A stretch of 64,000 nucleotides of DNA, taken from the NCBI RefSeq assembly GCF_041435215.1, contig NZ_CP108394.1:3224001-3288000 (forward strand). The letters are read 5' to 3'. Of this stretch, positions 62,735 to 64,000 are shown in pieces (positions within the stretch are counted from its first letter, which is position 1; each line of letters starts with the position of its first letter). The stretch comes from Streptomyces sp. NBC_01314 (GTDB taxonomy: Bacteria; Actinomycetota; Actinomycetes; Streptomycetales; Streptomycetaceae). The position numbers were made by a program, and so were the translations under genes. The notes beneath the pieces are model-generated. The model saw only the letters and a list, made by a program, of their open reading frames with translations, made no database searches and had not been told where the DNA came from.

Positions 62735-62914
62735 TGGGTCCTTACGTCGAGAGGGATAACGAAGGTCGACGGATCACGATCCGTCACTGGCGACAACGCC
62801 CGGGGCGTCCGGGAGATTCCCGCCGCCGACTCGAAGATGGTCGCACGGGACGCCCCGTCTCGTCACCCGGGTTATTCCCGTTCGCACCGGGGCCACACCC
62901 CGGTGGATCACCGG

Positions 62915-64000
62915 CTACCGCTTCTCCGAGGCCTCCACCGGCGCCGACTTCCAGTCGGGGTGCCCCGGCATCGGCGGTGTCCGCACCTCGTACAGCCAGG
63001 CGTGGAAGAAGCCGCCCAGCTTGCGGCCGGCGATCGCGGAGGCGAGCTCCTGGAAGTCCGCGGTCGAGGCGACGCCGTCCCGGTGGACGGCGACCCAGGC
63101 CCGCTGGAGCCGGGCGAAGGCGGGGCCGCCGATCTCCTCGCGCAGGGCGTACAGGAAGAGCGCGGCCCCGTCGTAGACGTTCGCCCGGAAGATGCCGATC
63201 TTCTGGCCGTTCCTGGGCTCCTTCGGTGCCGCAGGCGGTCCCCCGGCGGTCCGCCAGCGGTCGGAGGCGCCGTACGCGGCCTTCATGCGCGCCTCCACGG
63301 TCCTGCCCGCGGTCTCCTCGGCGTACAGGGCCTCGTACCAGGTGGCGTGCCCTTCGTTCAGCCACAGGTCGGACCACGTGCGGGGGCTGACGCTGTTGCC
63401 GAACCACTGGTGCGACAACTCGTGCACCATGATCGACTCGACGTACCACTTGGGGTACTCGGGCCGGACGAACAACTCCCTCTCGAAGAGGGAGAGGGTC
63501 TGTGTCTCCAGCTCGAACCCGGTCTGCGCCTCGGCGATCAGCACACCGTACGTCTCGAAGGGGTACCGGCCGACCTTGCCCTCCATCCACTCGATCTGGG
63601 CGGGGGTCTTCCTGAGCCAGGGTTCGAGCTTCTCGCGGTCCTTCGCGGGCACCACGTCGCGTACGGGGAGGCGGTGCGGTCCGGTGCGGTGGAGGACCGC
63701 GGAACGGCCGATGGAGACCTGGGCCAGTTCGGTAGCCATGGGGTGCTGGGTACGGTAGGTCCAGGTGGTGGTTCCGGGAGCACGGTCCCTACCGACGGCG
63801 AGGCCGTTGGAGACGGCCGTGTACCCGTCCGGCACGGTGACGCGGACGGTGAACATGGCCTTGTCGGAGGGATGGTCGTTGCAGGGGAACACCACGTGCG
63901 CCGCGTCGGCCTGGTTGGCCATGGCGAGCCCGTCGGCGGTCTGCAGCCAGCCGCCCTCCTTGTCCCCCGTGTACACCGGGTCACTGGTGTGCCGCACGGT
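62915..64000 (-). CDS. M1 family aminopeptidase (gluzincin), 3' part
   Basis: The C-terminal 361 or so residues of a larger zinc aminopeptidase whose 5' end lies beyond the window. The catalytic signature is intact: 'VESIMVHELSHQWFGNSVSP' (HExxH, with the general-base Glu) and the third zinc ligand in LWLNEGHATWYEALYAE. The upstream half shows 'ELAQVSIGRSAVLHRTGPHR' and FELETQTLSLFERELF in the place of the GAMEN-type motif region. After the catalytic domain, only about 130 residues follow, so this is the short M1 form without a long helical C-terminal domain. Such proteins are usually exported in Streptomyces. The gene lies 180 bp upstream of hflX on the same strand. Confidence 0.92.
   Translation of the reverse strand, partial: TVRHTSDPVYTGDKEGGWLQTADGLAMANQADAAHVVFPCNDHPSDKAMFTVRVTVPDGYTAVSNGLAVGRDRAPGTTTWTYRTQHPMATELAQVSIGRSAVLHRTGPHRLPVRDVVPAKDREKLEPWLRKTPAQIEWMEGKVGRYPFETYGVLIAEAQTGFELETQTLSLFERELFVRPEYPKWYVESIMVHELSHQWFGNSVSPRTWSDLWLNEGHATWYEALYAEETAGRTVEARMKAAYGASDRWRTAGGPPAAPKEPRNGQKIGIFRANVYDGAALFLYALREEIGGPAFARLQRAWVAVHRDGVASTADFQELASAIAGRKLGGFFHAWLYEVRTPPMPGHPDWKSAPVEASEKR

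Noticed and set aside
62804..62857. Inverted CGGGGCGTCC...GGGACGCCCCG between the M1 peptidase gene and hflX
   Set aside because: The loop of more than 30 bases is too long for a confident terminator call; both genes are on the same strand and could be cotranscribed.

Overview
The window is from a Streptomyces chromosome, very probably the conserved core arm. It is G+C-rich with strong third-position G/C bias, many GTG and TTG starts and leaderless promoters. It carries the principal sigma factor HrdB beside the sporulation regulator WhiH, topoisomerase IV genes parC and parE, the nrdRJ, lexA and dinG block, rnhB and hflX. No tRNA, rRNA, insertion sequence or CRISPR array was seen.

Layout. 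0-15 kb: the 5' end of an M16 peptidase gene, parC, a CobW-type metal GTPase, two small Streptomyces proteins, a sucrase/ferredoxin-like protein whose start codon abuts an iron box, a citrate-type two-component system convergent with a DUF485/SSS-symporter pair, and parE. 15-22 kb: a secreted trypsin, hrdB with an apparent ShbA promoter, whiH with a WhiG-like -10, an ABC ATPase/permease fusion and a NUDIX regulator. 22-32 kb: a glycogen-debranching-type enzyme, a DUF4192 protein, a RecQ helicase fused to a phosphoribosyltransferase-like tail, two unknowns and rnhB. 32-38 kb: a TetR/MFS efflux pair with twin operators, a DUF4173-type membrane protein, an ADP-ribosylglycohydrolase/histidine phosphatase pair and a YdbC-like protein. 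38-46 kb: TerD, the B12-dependent ribonucleotide reductase nrdJ with nrdR and tandem NrdR boxes, lexA with an SOS box, and a DinG-like helicase.

46-61 kb is accessory. First comes a minimal NIS-siderophore operon (class III aminotransferase, IucA/IucC synthetase, GNAT acyltransferase), then a putative secreted serine protease followed by a decayed tandem copy. Last is a two-operon locus around a LysR regulator. The leftward operon encodes a Gfo/Idh/MocA oxidoreductase and a DegT/StrS aminotransferase homologue. The rightward operon encodes an MfnB-like (furan phosphate synthase) protein, an AhpD-like protein and an unknown with a nucleoside-deoxyribosyltransferase-like start. Both operons carry the same bipartite promoter element: an identical 15-mer, 18 bp, then CGA(G)CATTCG. 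Four of the five enzymes lack a hallmark residue of their family: the PLP lysine is Ser, the EKP lysine is Pro, the MfnB Schiff-base lysine is Glu, and the AhpD CxxC is SxxS. I regard this as the best candidate for an undescribed pathway. The window ends in hflX and the 3' part of a secreted M1 aminopeptidase gene.
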